NCBI RefSeq assembly: GCF_015062615.1
Contig: NZ_SUUH01000004.1
Coordinates: 1-64,000 of the forward strand
Source of the DNA: Denitrobacterium detoxificans
Lineage (GTDB): Bacteria; Actinomycetota; Coriobacteriia; Coriobacteriales; Eggerthellaceae
Reading direction: 5' to 3'
Length of the DNA stretch: 64,000 bases
In this document: one piece after another, positions 42,401 through 45,400 of the stretch
Layout: each line of letters begins with the position of its first letter
How positions within the stretch are numbered: position 1 is the first letter of the stretch
Position numbers and translations under genes: made by a program
Notes under the pieces: generated by a model
The model's input: the letters and a program-made list of their open reading frames with translations, nothing else
The model's database searches: none
Told to the model about the DNA's origin: nothing

Positions 42401-45400
42401 GGCCAGCGAGGTAATGTCCTTCACGTTCCAGTATTCCAGGCCCTTCACGGAACCAAGAATGGAGCAGCCCTTGAAGAAGTTGGCCAGCGACTGATTGGCG
42501 GTCGCCGCGCTCACGTCCAGACCAAGGCCATCGTTCAGCGTGCCGTCGGCGTTGATGGAGGCGGCGCTCTGGAAGGACGTCATCTTGGAGTAGCCCGCGA
42601 ACCAGCCCTCGGGATTGGTGGGCTGCAGGCCACCCAGGACGATGACCTTCTGCACGCTCGTTACCGAGGAGAGCACGTTGAGCCAGGGAAGCAGCTTCGT
42701 GCGGTCACCGCTGGCTGGCAGCGTGGCCACCTCGGTCACTACCTTGCTGGAATTCTCAGCCGTAGTGGTAACGCCAATCGTCAGCGTGCCATCGTCGGCG
42801 TTAAATTTCCACCAGGCATTGTCGTTGGAAATGAAGCGGCCCGACTTCAATCCCGTGGACCAGACGTATACGAACGTACCGGTCGCATTGCCCGTGGTGG
42901 CCGAGCTGGCAGGGTAGCGCGCCGCAAGGTTTGCGGTGCTGCCGAACCACATACTATCGGAGGTCTGCCACGAGCCGTTGCTCGTCGTATGAGCAGCGAG
43001 CGTGTCGTCAAACCCCGTGCCAGCGAGAATAACGCCATCCGTGAGCGTGAGCGTTGCCAAGCCACTGCAGCCATAGAACATGTTGCCGCGCGTCACGTCG
43101 GGCATTTCCCAATCGGTCAGATTCATGGTGGTGAATTGGGTAAGGCTGCGGAACATGCCCGCGAAGGTCGTAACCTGCGAGACATTCATGCCCGAGCCAT
43201 CGAAGCTAATCAGGTTGGTGTAACCATAGAACCAATCTTCCAGATTGGTGGGGGCGATGCCGTTGGTGGTAACCACGTAGCGAATCTTGCTCTTGGTTAC
43301 GATGGTCGTGCCGCTTGCATCCTTCAGCCACGGCTGCTCGGCCGCGAGCTCGGTAACCGTCACGGTGCCCGTGGCGTCATCCACACCCAGAGTGAGCGTA
43401 TTGTCCGCGAACTTCCACCACGCATTGTCATTGGCGAAACGGCCGCCAATTTGATTGGCGTGCCAGACGTAGGTGATGGGGTCGGTGCCCAATTCGGCAT
43501 CGAAGGTGGTGTCGGCGGGATAGCGCGTAACCACGTTATCGGTGGTGCCGAACCACACGCCATTTTCCACATCCCACGAGCCAGCGCTTGCGGCGTGCTT
43601 GGTAAGCGTATTGCCCAACGAGGTATTCGCCAGGATTACCTTATTAGTAAGTACGAGGCGCGCCAGACCCGAGCAACCCGCGAACATATAGGTACGAGCA
43701 GAGCTGGCGGGCATCTCCCAGCCAGTCAGATTCACATTGGCCAGATAGGTGGCTCCCTCGAACAAGCTCGCGAAGCTCGTGGTGGAGGAAACGTCGAAGC
43801 CCGAGCCGTCGAATGCGGTCAGGTCGACGTAATCCTTAAACCAAGCTTCCAGGGTGGCGGGAGCAATCTTGGCAACGCTGCCATCCACGGTCACGGTGGT
43901 GATCGCCTTGTAGTCAACGGAGGCGAGCCACGGAAGAGCGTCGGCCGTTTCGGTAACCGTCGTGCTCTTGCTCGCGTCAAGCACGGAAAGCGTAAGCGCG
44001 CCCGTGCTGGAGTCGAAGCTCCAAATAACATTGTGGTCGGCGTTGCTCGCGAAGTAAGAAGTGTAGGCGAAGTTATACGTAGTAGTGTCCGTCGTGGCGG
44101 TGGTCGCCGTCGTGTAGAGGTCGACCAGATCCTGAGTGCTTCCGCTGAAGCTGCCGCCCGACCACGTACCGGCGGTGGTGCCGCGGCTGGGGGCAACCGT
44201 AAGGCCGGTGCCATCGAGCACCACGCTCTTGGGAACGATCAGCTGCACGATGGAAGAAAGGCCATTAAACATGCCGCCACGGGCCGTCGTCTCGTAGATG
44301 CTCCAGCCCGTCATGTCCAGCGCGCGCAAGCTCGAGCAATTGTAGAACATATTAGTATAGGTAGCGCTAGCGCTCGTTGCCCAACCATTCGTTCCCGTGA
44401 TCGTGGTCAGATTGGTGCATCCGCTAAACATGCTCTCGAAGCTCGAGACGCCCGAGACGTTGAAAGAGACGTTGCCGTTGGTGACGATTTCCACCGACAC
44501 CAACTGATCGTAGCCAAGGAACCATTCCTTAAAGTTAGTGGGGACGATGCGGGAGTCGATGACCACGCGCGTGATGGAGCTCTTGCCGTAGGAGCTCTTC
44601 CACGGAAGCGAGGTACCGAATTCCACGACCGTCCAATTGCCCGTGCCGGAAGCGGTGAGGGTCAGCGTGGTTCCAGAAACGCTCCAATAAACATCGCTGC
44701 CGGTTCCACTGAAGCTGCCACTCGTAGCCATCGGAACCAGACTGGTTACACCGTCGTCGGATGCAATTCCCATGCCCGCCGCGCGGTCGGACTGAGCGCC
44801 GCGAGTTTCATTCTGCTTCGCGGAGAAGTCGGTTCCGGTTGCAGTGGCGGTTCCGTTTTCGGCAACCGTCGAAGCGGTTTCGTTTTCCGTCGCGGAGCCA
44901 TTGGCAGCCGGCGCGGTTCCGTTTTCGGCGGAGCCATTTTCGTCGGAGCCGTTGGTTTCGTTTTCGGTTCCGTTTTCACCATCGGAAGAATTCGAACCCT
45001 CGGTTCCATTTTCGCCGTCGGAAAGAGTAGCGCCCGCGGTTCCATTTTCAGAACCGGATGCGTCGGCGGCGATGGTTCCATTTTCGTTATCAATAGCATC
45101 CGCTCCGTCGGTTCCGTTTTCGGAAGCGGCGGCGGTTTCATTTTCATTCGTTCCATTTTCGGCAACGGCGGCGGTTGCATCGTCGGCGCCAAGGGTGGAG
45201 AGTTCGGTTTCGTTTTCGCTCGCATCGGAAAGCGTAGCGGAGGCATCGGCGGGGGCGGCTTCGTCGGTGGCGCCCTGAGCGCTCATGCCGAAGACGTTCG
45301 CGGCGGCGGTGGTGGTGACGCCACAGACGCTCTGCGCGTCGCTGCCCTCTACACTATTACTTATATAAGTAGTCGCTCCTTCGTTGCTTTCCGAAACGAA

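Larger units (their letters stand above)
26850..44700 (-). repeat. About 20 BspA-like leucine-rich repeat units (DUF285 type)
   Basis: Sub-feature of the giant protein, about residues 430-6380. Each unit of roughly 250-350 residues starts with a short beta segment ending in LTIG or similar, carries LPW, then APTNLxxWF and SFDGSGMDVS, followed by one to six 23-residue leucine-rich repeats (FxxMFxGCxxLTxIxGxxxWDTSxVTxM), and ends with a DGSWxxxxxxWFGTTxNLxxRYP linker. Eighteen units have a WW-containing opening, and the first two are divergent. DUF285/BspA repeats are associated with adhesion to fibronectin and other cells. Confidence 0.88.
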
